Positions 35,690 through 47,000 of a stretch of 64,000 nt of DNA are shown here, piece by piece. The stretch comes from Siphonodentalium dalli (lineage: Eukaryota > Mollusca > Scaphopoda > Gadilida > Siphonodentaliidae), in assembly GCA_032622095.1 (NCBI GenBank), contig CP136062.1, positions 134,805,282 through 134,869,281 on the forward strand, read 5' to 3'. The position numbers and the translations under genes were made by a program. Below the pieces are notes generated by a model, which saw only the letters and a list, made by a program, of their open reading frames with translations, did not search any database and had not been told where the DNA came from. The stretch's first letter is position 1. Each line of letters starts with the position of its first letter.

Positions 35690-36270
35690 ACATTTATACT
35701 GCCAATAGCTTATAAATACAACTCAGGACAGTGGGTGTTTTTCCTCAATTAATTGAATTTCTTGTTACATATGAGTAACTTGACTCAGGAATCTTATTAG
35801 ATATGTCCCATTGACCTCATATGTCTTAACATCTTCACTGCTAATGACGTAATGACGTCGTGTGCTGGGCCGTTAACGTTATGGCCATTTCCAGTGTAAA
35901 ATTACAACGGGAATATCACGAAAACCATAAAACTGACTCAATTGAAAGGCTAATATCATTCACAATCGTGGATCATCTTTCACTGTTTGAAACTTCGAGA
36001 TATAGTTTTTCCGATGCCCCAATCTCTGAATTCTGAAATCTCGTGACATTTCACGTCCGTAATCAGTACTGACGTATAACAAACAAGAAGCTAAAGGGCA
36101 CTAATAATTAATTTAACTAAATCATTATTATATACCCAAAATGGTTGCAATCTGATCGGTGAAAATTAAGACAGTGGGATAAATTGACCCGTAGCGTGTC
36201 GTGACGCATATGCCGTTGACCTCAGACGACTTAAAGGGGCAGATGTGAGCAATAAATAACGTTCCTTATC
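35690..36270 (+). repeat. Helitron-related relics
   Basis: CATTGACCTCATATGTCTTA (35,811) and GTTGACCTCAGACGACTTAA (36,213), TAAAGGGCACTAATAATTAA, AAATTGACCCGTAGCGTGTC and TTATCAGCTTAGAAGATATG match phrases at 4.77-4.99 and 31.7-31.8 kb. This appears to be internal sequence of one or two decayed non-autonomous Helitrons. Confidence 0.45.
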
Positions 36271-37402
36271 AGCTTAGAAGATATGTAGGAAAAATGGTAA
36301 AGACATGTCACCTGACCAGATGATTCTCATGGGATATGGTTATTTCAAAACAAGTAATCATCTTTGTAAAGATATCTTTTGATTTCGGGATTGCAGTTTC
36401 TGTCATTACGATCACATGCAGTGTGTCGGTGTGTGCTTCAGTGTCCTAGTCTTGTTATTTGTTATTGGAACAAGTTATACAAGAAAACCATAGTCAGAAA
36501 TGGTAGCGCGCTCAAGATCATATATTATATTCCCATTAGCTTTGCGAATGACCAACTCAGAATTCCGTTAAAATAACAATAACAACCAGCACCTAATTAA
36601 GAACCGGCGGCCGACTCGGCCGTCTCCGACCACAACCATCAGTAGGCTGCAGAACGAAAAATATCTTTAAAAGTTGAAATATAAGACTTACAAATTATCT
36701 TTTTCATTTCTTTTATTTGTAATTGACATAGCTTGTCACAAACTAAAAATCAACATTATTGACATAATAATGTAAAGGACAATAAACGAAATTGAAATTC
36801 CCAACTACACCTTTTACCGGACTCGGCCTCCTGGTTGCGCAGTTCGACTTTTAAACCGGAAAAAACAATTATCTATAAATAAAATGCCCACAGGACCACA
36901 GCTATCTAAAATTTGGAGAACGGTATACACGCGCGCTAATAACTAAAACAGAGACTGCATGTGCGACCGTTTGGGTAATCTAGTCATGGCTGGTGATCAC
37001 GTTAGAGAATACATGTATCCTATAATGTAAGTTAGTAACAAATTAGAACTTTCCAGGGTGTGTTCCGAATATTGGAACTTACAGTAATTACAAGTATACA
37101 TAAATAAAATACAATGGAAACAATAATCAGTTACGATCAAATATTGCATTATCATGTCCGGAATAGAAAAATAAAATTTCTACAGACTTATCTAAAGATT
37201 ATAAGCGAACCAAAGCAGAAATTACATTAGGTATACATCATGATCAATATATAGTCGCTACAGTGCTGTTTTGTCATTGTTTTTAAGCCAAAATGTTGTA
37301 AATAACCATAGGCTGTACATCAATTACGTTAAACTATTAATTAATATGTGGCGATGTACAAATATTACGTACATGATTATTATCTGTAATGAAAATGAGT
37401 TA
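36271..37402. other. No recognised feature
   Basis: A 1.1-kb spacer without recognised genes. Confidence 0.4.
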
Positions 37403-37872
37403 TCTGTATACATATTTTGAGAACTACGTATATATATCCATATATATATATATATCCATATATATATATCCTTATATATATCCTTTATAGAATCGAAAAC
37501 AGCTGGACCGATTGAGACCAAACTTCCTGTCTAAGGTTAAAAATGCACGGACAGTGCATAGCACAGCTTCTGCGAACGTACGAGCACTCCTTATCCACTC
37601 TCAGTCACACAAAAACGGCACTGTGAGGTTAATCGCGTTGATAGTTAAAGAGCGTTCGTATCCGCAGTGTCATTGATAAAGAGCGTATGTGTGTAATGTG
37701 ATTATTACGTCTGGGTCTGGGCGTGTGCGCGTAAGACTGTATCCAGACATGATCAATTCAAGGTCAAATCGGGTCAAATTGAAAAACAAAACATTTAATT
37801 AAAAAATTTAAAAGCACATTAAAAAAAATTCATGTTTCAACGATTGCCGCCAGTGGCGGGCTAACCTGCTAG
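37403..37872 (+). mobile_element. Non-autonomous Helitron, about 470 bp
   Basis: The 5' end reads TCTGTATACATATTTTGAGA after an A. The 3' end reads CTAG before a T, preceded by a hairpin (CCGCC-AGT-GGCGG at 37,847-37,859) nine bases upstream. TC at the start, hairpin plus CTRR at the end, and A/T flanks are the diagnostic Helitron features. Rolling-circle elements leave no target duplication or inverted ends, as here. The body carries AATCGAAAACAGCTGGACCG, shared with the next element. There is no Rep/helicase coding. Confidence 0.75.
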
Positions 37873-38000
37873 TCTACTATATATTTTGAGACTTCACTAT
37901 ATATATATATATATTTGTACTTTATAAAATCGAAAACGGCTGGACAGATTGAGCTCAAACTTCCTATCTAAGGGCACCTTATTTATGAAGTAATAATTTA
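37873..38000 (+). mobile_element. Second Helitron 5' end, head-to-tail with the first
   Basis: Starts TCTACTATATATTTTGAGAC immediately at the CTAG of the preceding element, then a TA run and AATCGAAAACGGCTGGACAG, paralleling the first element's 5' 110 bases. Similarity fades after about 38,000 and I could not locate its own 3' hairpin, so the end given is the limit of similarity, not of the element. Confidence 0.6.
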
Positions 38001-38430
38001 TATAAAACGCATATAATGTGTCATTCGATCACGATCATAGTGTATATATTTGAACATTTTATATATGTTAATTTATATTTATATATTATATAGTGTGTGC
38101 ACAGGTTTGTGTTGCACAAGTGATCAATTAGAATGAGTTTCCGAATATTCGAGCTGCGTTAGAGAAGTTGGTTTCGGAAAGCAGGTTTCCCAAGAGGTTC
38201 TTCGTTGGTTTTTCCTGACCGCCAACGCAGACAAAGTAGGATGTAATTAACCTGTATGTGAAGACGTGCCCGTCTCTTGATTTGAAAGCATGTATACCAA
38301 TAGACGCTGATGTCGGCCCCCTAGTGGACTACGGCGCGGCTTGATGGCAATGATAGTGTTATCATTATTGGAAAATTGAGAATACATGCCCCTTAAAACC
38401 TGAAATGTGTTAGCCTAATGCTATCCCCCA
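38001..38430. other. Unassigned; possibly body of the second Helitron
   Basis: AT-rich sequence with no recognised gene. Confidence 0.3.
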
Positions 38431-38803
38431 GGCTAATCATTATCTTCGTCTGCTTTTTTATATTTCACGTGCAGGGCTAACATTTTCTGACCTTATAGTA
38501 ATTAACCAGTTCATTACTAAAAGTTCGTGGACGAGTAGTTCCTCAGGAAATGCTCAGATAATAAGTTACTTTTTATCTGAACATTTCCCACTTCGCAAAT
38601 CAATAGGGATCTTTATGCACTTGTATTATCTCTTCGCCTGTCTGTCTCCTGATTATATGTTCTGCATACCCCCAAATCAGTCACATTGGTCACTCCTATA
38701 TATACTTCTATAACAGAATGGGATAATCTAATTAGTAAAGAAAGAGTTGAAGCCGTGTGGCGGTTTGTAGCATGAAATTATGCTCGCTTTTGGTACATCC
38801 GTA
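38431..38803 (+). repeat. About 375-bp dispersed repeat, copy 2
   Basis: Same orientation and nearly the same sequence as 29,803-30,177, from GGCTAATCATTATCTTCGTC to ATTATGCTCGCTTTTGGTAC. Unique sequence starts abruptly on both sides. Confidence 0.8.
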
Positions 38804-39160
38804 TAGCGTGATTTAAGGGGCCAACCATAATCACACAACGCGCATTGAATGATCCATTTACGACAATTGCATCAATAGACGGCAAATTTATTTAACCATT
38901 TCTATAATAAATGGATTCTCCAACCCATGCAGTTAAAAAAGTATATATTGAAAACGTCTATCATTCATTAGAGTGGTGTTCAGGAAAAATGAGCAGACAA
39001 CAAATAATACAACTGCAGAAGGATTCATATGCTTTGATGGGAAATAAGCAGATAATAAATGCAACAAATGCCCTGAGGGAACTACTCGCGTCAATTAGTA
39101 TTTATTATAGAAAGGGTTAAAACTCACACTAACTATTTGAGGGTTCATAATGACCTTAAT
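38804..39160. other. No recognised feature
   Basis: Spacer. Nothing recognised. Confidence 0.35.
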
Positions 39161-39905
39161 CGTATTTAAATTTGCGCAGTACTATTTTTCGCTCAGTTTT
39201 TAATTCGCGCATTTTGAATTCGCGCACTCGGATGCGCGAATTCAAAACAGAAACAAATATTGTTCTTTAAAGTCTTGTTTCAGTTCTTAATTATCCCTGA
39301 AGATACATGTGTATATCAAAGACCGGCTCGAAGAAAACTTTCAATCGAATAGAACATAACTGTTTAATAATTTGTTGTGAAGAAGGGTACGTGCTTATGT
39401 ATGGTCCAAATAAGCATTCTGCATTTAATTAATATTTATGGATCTCATGGAATTGAACTCGAAAGAAGTAAAACCACAACCACGTTTCTATATACATGTA
39501 GGTTGCTGACTTTAGAAAACAGATCAACACTTGAATGGCTGCGTGTTCTTTAAATATATAGCTGACACATGTAGACTGTTTGACCACGGTGTCAACCAAG
39601 GGTGAAACGGAGACGTTCTTTCGTGCACATTCATTCTGGAATATGTGCATTTCTTAGAAGCATTTCAACATCAAATATCTCACCATGATTTATTGCTTTA
39701 CATGTACGTATGATTGATGGCGTTGCGATTGATTGGTTGCCCATACGTAAATAGAAGTGTGTATTAATATGTCTATCTAAAATACCCCTTTTTATTTTCT
39801 CTATATTCTTTGATATAAACTTATGAGTTGTACTATTTTTCTCTCAGTTTTAAATTCGCGCACCAATGGGTGCACGAAAAATAGTACTGCGCGAATTTAA
39901 ATACG
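39161..39905. mobile_element. 745-bp element with 30-bp inverted ends
   Basis: CGTATTTAAATTTGCGCAGT then ACTATTTTTC at the left end is matched by its reverse complement at 39,876-39,905 with one mismatch. Subterminal TTTTAATTCGCGCA-type repeats sit inside each end, and the right end alone can also form a hairpin (GTACTATTTTTC with GAAAAATAGTAC). No transposase is visible and target duplication is unclear. It could be one MITE or two small foldbacks. Confidence 0.6.
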
Positions 39906-40411
39906 AGTTATGTATACGGATTGCTGGGACGTCGTAAAATGTTGTCCGCAATGTCGTAACTTGGTGCCAATATTTGAAGAGCAATGTCGGTCTACATGTA
40001 ACGTGCATTACGTGTGCTTTATGCATGGGCAGAATTGACAGAAATTAATTAACCGAGACACACGCACACCTGTACTTATCGGAAAGCCATTTTGGCTCTT
40101 TAGAAAGATTAGCTATATCATATTTCAGATACTGACCCGTACCATTTTGATTGTATAACGTCAAATGTCGCACGTCGAGCATCAAGGGACTTTAAAACGC
40201 CTGTCCCGAAAAACCTGTCCAATGGTATAGCAGAACTATATTTTGTGGATACGATAAACTCTGTATAAAGCTAGGCACACATACCTGAGTAAAACGCATC
40301 CGATTTACGTATGCTTAAGTCGCATCCGTTTTCGTCGACTACTAATATTTTATTTTCAATTGACCAGGACACATACCTGCGACAACGATTATTTGATATG
40401 ACAATCGGGTG
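39906..40411. other. No recognised feature
   Basis: Spacer without recognised features. Confidence 0.35.
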
Positions 40412-40455
40412 CGAATAACGCATACTACCAAAATGTTGGTAGTATGCGTCATTCG
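40412..40455. repeat. 19-bp stem hairpin
   Basis: CGAATAACGCATACTACCA, a 6-base loop, then TGGTAGTATGCGTCATTCG: a stem of 19 pairs with one mismatch. It is probably the core of a foldback element. It lies too far from any gene to be read as a terminator. Confidence 0.7.
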
Positions 40456-40692
40456 GATACGATTTTCATATCAGGACAAGGGTTCGCCAATTTATGCAGA
40501 GTGTTCACTGACGGGTCATATATCCCACGCCATCCCACAACCCTGTCCAGACAACTGGGGGATTTGACAAAAAGTCCGAAAGCAGATGGATACCCAAATC
40601 CTGCCCGTTTTTCAGTGACATTTGACCACCAACTATCATGTCCTGACACTCAGTTCATCGATTGGAATATGGTGACAATTGGTAGGTATTTT

Positions 40693-40800
40693 CAACCAAT
40701 CAGCGACTGAGCTGGTCTTTGGCTGTATACAAATTATGATGGCATCTTTCTTCACCCTAATTGGGATACCCTTGCATACATTCAGTGTTAAATAATGGAT
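40693..40800 (+). repeat. Dispersed repeat, partner at 10.9 kb
   Basis: TCAGCGACTGAGCTGGTC, TTCACCCTAATTGGGATAC and GCATACATTCAGT align with 10,900-11,010. Confidence 0.55.
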
Positions 40801-42179
40801 GTAATATTCCTTGTGAGTTGCCAACGACAGTCGGGTTGTATTCCTGTTATCAGGCAGATACTAAATGGTTAAAACTTCCCATCTCTAACACAAATGTATC
40901 AGTTACAATCGGCATGTGCTTCCATAGACTTGAAGACTAAAAATCTAAACCAACAATAAGAATATTCGGAAGCTCAACTGAAATTTGAGCAATTGCTCTT
41001 TTCTGGATGGATCTTGCTTATATATGTTCTATTCTACTTTGGTTGCATAAAACAACATTGTAAATTAACTATGCCAGGTTTATTTCATTATTGTGAAGAA
41101 CATTGTATTAGCACACAAAAAGGCCGTTGTAAATTAACTATTATTTTTTCTACGGAAACCAGAGTTTTACTATGGTAAAAAAAACTATTGTTTCACCACC
41201 ATATAATTGTAAATTTACCACCCAAATAATCGTTGTAAATTAACTATCGTTTTTGTACTATTATAAACCATGTTTTTTGTCACTATGGGATACCATGGGA
41301 AATTTTTATAAGGGTTTGTGGCCATTTTGGGACACACATTCTACATACGACTGTGCATTGTTTGTTTATATTTCAATTTGTTACGAAGTTGGCATCAATT
41401 GGTTCAACTACCACCGAAATTCAGCATTTTCCGATTTTATCTGCCATTTTGCACGCCAGCCACATGAATTGGGACTTTTCCCCATAGCGAATTTTAGCGG
41501 TCTTTTTATATGTAGTTTGAGACGTAAACGGATTCTTTGCCAATTTCTTCCGGGCATGACGACCATATTATTATTGTACTTATATTGTGCTTAAAGGGAA
41601 CGGGATTATGTTAATTTTACTAACATCTCTTGAATGGTTACGGTGTGTTTGATGTTCAAAATAGGGGCACAATCGATAGCTATTTTCCTTTTAAATTTCA
41701 GTGATAAATATGAGGTTTTTTCACGATTCATTATTTTGTTAATGTGCATTGTTATTTGCACAGCTCGTGTACTGTACTAGTGTGCCCCGTCAGACAAACG
41801 TTGATATGTTTTATGAATATATAATAAGGGTCAAATGGCAATCACAAAGAAACGAACATATGCCTGGTCATAACTCATACCCAAACAGATCAGACGTCGT
41901 CACCAGCGTTGATTATTTTGCTGCGTGAAATATAGCGGATATGCTAGATATACCGAAAACAGTTCACAACAATTTGTTGCCATGGTTGCAACAAAGCCTA
42001 CAATTCTTTCCATGAAACATTAACAAACATAAGAGTTTCCAAAAATCAGAAAGAAAATAAATTTAATCAAACCTTCTAATCTTTGCAATCCATGGATAAC
42101 AGCAGCTATACTGAATTCCATTTGAAGAAAGAATAAATTATATAAAATATTCATAAATAACAGACCATACTATAATTAT
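40801..42179. other. No recognised gene; short TTGTAAATTAACTAT repeats
   Basis: TTGTAAATTAACTAT recurs at about 41,057, 41,127 and 41,231. Otherwise nothing recognised. The 113-codon open frame at 41,253-41,594 has no family motif. Confidence 0.4.
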
Positions 42180-42331
42180 AATCTACAGCTATTTGACTAA
42201 TAGAAAACAATATGTGCAGTACGAAGGCCCCACGAGGAATTCTACTCGGCCCTCTACTCTTTCTTATATATATGAATGATCTCCCAAATATATGTAATGA
42301 TCTTAATTTAATATTATTTGCTGATGACACA
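42180..42331 (+). pseudogene. LINE reverse transcriptase palm fragment, first piece
   Basis: Reading YSYLTNRKQYVQY then, in another frame, LLGPLLFLIYMNDLP and LILFADDT, this covers the conserved GxxLGPLLF block and the catalytic FADD box of non-LTR reverse transcriptases. The switch of frame near 42,220 is a frameshift. The piece ends exactly in the FADDT codons, where a G-run transposon is inserted. The coding sense resumes at 43,835. Confidence 0.85.
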
Positions 42332-43834
42332 GGGGGGGGGGGGGGTCGGAAAAAAATTCCAGGCACGTATGATGGGGTGGGTGGGTGTCTCTTGGGTCCA
42401 AAAAACAGTTTTTTCCATATGCCAATTTTTTTTTCCATTCCTGCTATTGAGTCTTATTTTGATGTGTTTTGAACAGAAACAGGTCATATATAGTTAATAC
42501 TAATGCTATACTACATATAGAGGTTATCAGAAGTTGGATCAGTTGCACAATGGCCAACAATAACCCAAATTCAACTTGATAGAACTAGACACTGCGCTAT
42601 TGGGAAAATAAAATTTAATCAGGATTCCATCTACTGATACAACAAAATAAGAATAACTATGCAGAACTCAGCTGAAAATAAGCAATAAAATGAAAGCACA
42701 CTTGACCATATGTGACTTGGAAATAAAGATATAATAAATAATGGAATAAAATAGACTTTTGACAACGTAAAACAAAATCTTAACAAATAAATTGAAGGCC
42801 AACCGGGCCAGCTTGAACAATTTCACATTGTTTTCCATGTTAATGTGGATCAGCTTGTAATGTTAATCACAGTAACGAAGATTTTATCGTCACTGATATC
42901 GTGAGCAAAAAAGAAGTAAAATTGGTCTATCCATCCATATTATTCCCAATTATTACGAAGCCTATTACTTCAGGCAGTGGCTACCAGCCTGCCATTACAC
43001 GCTATAACATGTTTCCTCAGTTCTGGTTTCTGAGATGCCCCAAGAAGAGTCACGCATGTATATCATGGTTATGTTTGGTATTAGCATTATTCTTCAAACT
43101 GGGATGAACTGGGATGAACAGTTGTATTTCCACATGTTTTGATAAACAATTTGATTCCAGCAATACAGTAATGCCCTAATTAAACGACTCCATACCCACA
43201 GCAGAATAATGGGTAATTTTCAGGATTTAGTCGGAAATTAAAATTAAAGTACCCATTATTCTGCTGTGGTTATGGAGTCGATTAATTAGGGCATTACTGT
43301 ATATCACATAGCAAATATCAAAATATCAAATAATCTGAAATTTGTTGTACCGGTACCATGTATTCTGTAGAATACTCAAATGTGATTATGTGACTAGATC
43401 ATGTGACTATATATTATGAAAATGAATGTTAATAAAAACCTTGGCACTCTGCCTATATATCCCTAGAAATGTGATTATGTTGACACATTTCTTGATTATT
43501 GACACTTATATGATAAATTCAAATAGTATAGTTATCTCATTATGCACTGTTCTATTCAAATATAGCGCAATAAATTATGATAATGCAGGATAATCAGCTA
43601 TTTGGTTGCTCAATTGATAATTTTTCTCAAATTTAAGGGGGGTGGGTGTCCAAAACTGACCGGAAAAAACTTCCTGAAACGGAAAAAAAAGGGTGGGTGT
43701 CCAAAATTGCCTGGAAAAAAAGGCCGGAAATGGAAGAAATTGGGTGGGTGGGTGGTCCGAGGCCGGAAAAAAAAAATCATCATACGTGCCTGGAATTTTT
43801 TTTCGACCCCCCCCCCCCCCCCCCCCCCCCCCTG
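42332..43834. mobile_element. Non-autonomous DNA transposon with G-run inverted ends
   Basis: The left end is a run of G followed by TCGGAAAAAAATTCCAGGCA and CGTATGATG. The right end is the reverse complement (CATCATACGTGCCTGGAATT, TTTTTTCGAC, then a run of C). GATGACACA lies on both sides (42,323-42,331; 43,835-43,843), and the LINE reading frame resumes after it, so the insertion is certain. If the ends are counted from CAGGGG, which both sides allow, the duplication is 7 bp and the element hAT-like; if from the first G it is 9 bp, as in Mutator-like elements. Subterminal GGGTGGGTGTCCAAAA repeats are present. There is no transposase. A MITE is nested inside. Confidence 0.85.
43166..43299. 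mobile_element. 134-bp TA-flanked hairpin MITE (CAGTAATGCCCTAA)
   Basis: Starts CAGTAATGCCCTAATTAAAC and ends with the near-perfect complement TTAATTAGGGCATTACTG, with TA on both sides. Arms of about 52 bp, including GCAGAATAATGGGTA, surround a short centre with TTTAGTCGGAAATT. A half copy lies at 19,251-19,328. It sits inside the G-run transposon and so inserted after it or moved with it. Confidence 0.85.
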
Positions 43835-44059
43835 GATGACACAAATACATTTTACTCGAATACAGATATAAGAAAGGCATATGTTGTATTAAACAAAGAA
43901 ATGGAGACAACGAGCAAATGGTTTCTTGCTAATCAATTATCTTTAAACCTGGACAAAAACTAATTACGTGGCTTTTACGAACACAGATCTATGTAAAAAA
44001 AATATTGTCCTACTCGAGATCAATGAAAGTCGGATATAAAGTGTTAAACACACTATATT
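43835..44059 (+). pseudogene. LINE reverse transcriptase palm, second piece
   Basis: Continues the interrupted reverse transcriptase as DDTNTFYSN, then VVLNKEMETTSKWFLANQLS and LNLDKN, the helix and LNxxK block that follow the catalytic box in non-LTR elements. Past one stop it reads INESRI..SVKHTI and runs into ACACTATATT, the target duplication of the Tx1-type LINE. The matching continuation FLGVNIQG begins at 49,013. Confidence 0.85.
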
Positions 44060-47000
44060 TTTTTATTTTTTTTTTTTTTATTTTTTATTGTGAACAAAGA
44101 ATAACACAAGAGGGAAAGACATAATACGCGCACTCGCTCATGCTCTCAATCCAGGACATGGAAGAGCGGACTCTGCCATGACCTGGCCTACTTTCGTACT
44201 AGTGACATGACTTTCGGAAATATTTAAAGGCACATATTGTGTTGGGACTATATCTTTCTTTAGGCACCGTTCAACTTAACAGCAAGACGAAGCAGTGATA
44301 TTAGTTTCTTCCTTGAAATATATTTGACGAAAATTTGCTTTCTTTAGCTAAAATAATGGTGATAAAACAAATAGACTATTTTGTTTCCATCAGAATAACA
44401 TTCAAAATCCCGTACTTAAGCAGCTAAAGTGTTTGATGGTGTGTAGTAAGTATATCAGGTTTGCAGAATCAAAGTTCCAAACAATATGTGTAACTTTAAT
44501 TATTTTATGTTCAGAGTTTACCATAAACAGTATAATTAATAAATTAACCATATTGAAACTGTATTGTAAATATTGGTTCGACAGCTATCTGGAAAATACA
44601 CAACGCTCGCTGTTTTTGCTTTTCGGACAGTGTTGTGATGTGTTTAATAAAACAGGTGTATCTATTGCAGTTATCGTAGAATATGATTGGTCAAATTATA
44701 ATGATCAGTGTAACACTAAATTGGATAGATTTCTTTCGCTCGGGTACCGGGTATAATTCATTTTGTTGTGTGCTATATTCAGAGTCACTGTTTATGTCGG
44801 GTGTATTTTTGAGTCTGCAAATATTGGGGTTTCAGTCTATTATTTTATTTTTAAGGCATTTCGAAGTGTCATCCACTGGTTATCGAAGTCATAATTCATG
44901 TTACATTTTGCATTGTATCTCTCGCATTCATACCTAAATTGAAGATCGCAAAGGAATGAGCAAAGCGACAGTTGTGTTGGCGTGAATTTTGTCCTGTATA
45001 TATACTGTTTCATCACTAACAGGACGAGGTTGCTTATTGACTTTCTGTATTCGTGATCTATACCGATAATAATATTCTTCTTTGTTAGATCAATGGGAAA
45101 CTGGTTGTTTTCCTTCCATATTTCAATTTCCTTTATAAAGGTTTGTACATGGGGACAGTCCCAAAAGATATGAGAAATTGTTTCCTGTAAATTTTGACAC
45201 CGATTGCAGAAGTCGTCGACTCGAAGGTTAGCCAACTTCAGAAATTTATTGGTACCGATAATTCGCGTGTTTATTCTGAATTGGAGCCACTGTAATTTCG
45301 TATCGGTTGTCGTTTTAAAGGGCATGCTCAAATATTCTTCCCAATTTTCTATCTTCTCGGAAATTTCGGATTCCCATTTTTGACATGAATTTGGCATAAT
45401 TTTCTCACTTTCTAGCACTTTATAAAATAATTGTCCGCCCTTTTTGTCACGGAGTATCGCAGTAAGATTATTAGGTAGGTATGGGCAGGGTATACGGATT
45501 AATGGTTGATTAAGAGAACTTGCCATTGACATAATCTGACGTTTTATGTTGCTGATAGTTATGAAATCGACGCGGATGTTGAAATTTGCATATAATGTGT
45601 GTGGGGTATGGAATGTATAATCTGATTGGAATAAATCGTTTATAAAATATATTCCCGCATCTCTCCACGATTTAAAGTTGATTGATGAACCTCCAATTTT
45701 TATGTTCGGATTATTCCAGATAGTCGAAGCCATAATAGTATTATTTGAATTATTTAATCGCATAAATTTACACCATGCACCGAAAACATCTCTCCAGAAT
45801 GGATTTGCGAACTTGTTTGTTTGCTTTGCAATATAACTTGAATGGTACGTGAGAAATAGTTGGTCGTTTAAGAAAGATGTAGTGTTACACAATGAAGCCC
45901 ATTTTGATTGTTTGCAAACCAAGCGTCGTATCCAGGTAATTTTCATGGCATTATCAAAGTTTTCAACATTAATCATCTTCAAACCTCCGTGCATATGATC
46001 GGCACATAATTGTTTTCTTTTTATTCGATCGCGTTTGGAATTCCAAATGAAATTATATAAACAGGTATTTAGGGCTTTAAAAAAAGTTGTACCTGGACTT
46101 GGTAGAGTTATAAATAGGTGTGTCAATTTCGGTAAGATGAGGGATTTGACAACGGTTATTCTACCTAAAGGGGTCAGGAGTCTGTGTTTCCAAATTTTTG
46201 TGGTCTTTTCTATATCTTCGAGTTTATAATTGTAGTTTATATTCATGTTTGTTAAATCAGTGTCGAAGTGTATACCTAGAAAATTGAAAGTGTTTACAGT
46301 GGACAGGTTTAAATCTATAAGAACATGCCGTATTTTATTTGGTGACCCTATCCCTATCCATGCTGATTGACATTTTTCAGGATTTATGCGCAGACCCGAT
46401 ACCCGAGCAAATTCGTCAAGTGTTAAGTACGATTCACGTAGACTTTTTTCAGAACCATCAAGAATGAGCGTCGTGTCGTCCGCATATTGTGTTATTTTGT
46501 ACTCTGAACCGCCGAGGATAATCCCTTTAATTGTATTGTTTTGGCGTATCATTAGCCCCAAGACTTCTGCGCAGATGAGAAAAATATACGGTGATATTGG
46601 GTCACCCTGACGGCAGCCTCTCCCTAACAAAAAGCTCTGAGAAATATGACCATTAATCAGAATAGATGAGCTGGCATTATCGTACAAAATTGATAGCCAC
46701 TTCTTTATGGTATCTCCAAAATTAAAAAGGTCAAGACATTTTCTTATAAATGACCAGGAAACAGTGTCAAACGCTTTTTCAAAATCGATAAGGAGTAGTA
46801 GACCAGATTTATTTTCTTGCTTTGTCCTGTGAATTATGTCATATATTAATCGGGTGTTGTCTCCTATATACCTACCAGCTAAAAACCCAGTTTGGTCGGG
46901 ATTGATTATAGATGAGAGCACACGTTTTATTCTGTTCGCTATACATGACGAGGCTAGTTTGTAAGATGTATTCAAAAGGGAGATGGGACGCCAGTTTTTT

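Noticed and set aside
40412-40455. Transcription terminator hairpin
   Set aside because: No upstream gene and no T-run; eukaryotic context makes a foldback repeat more likely.
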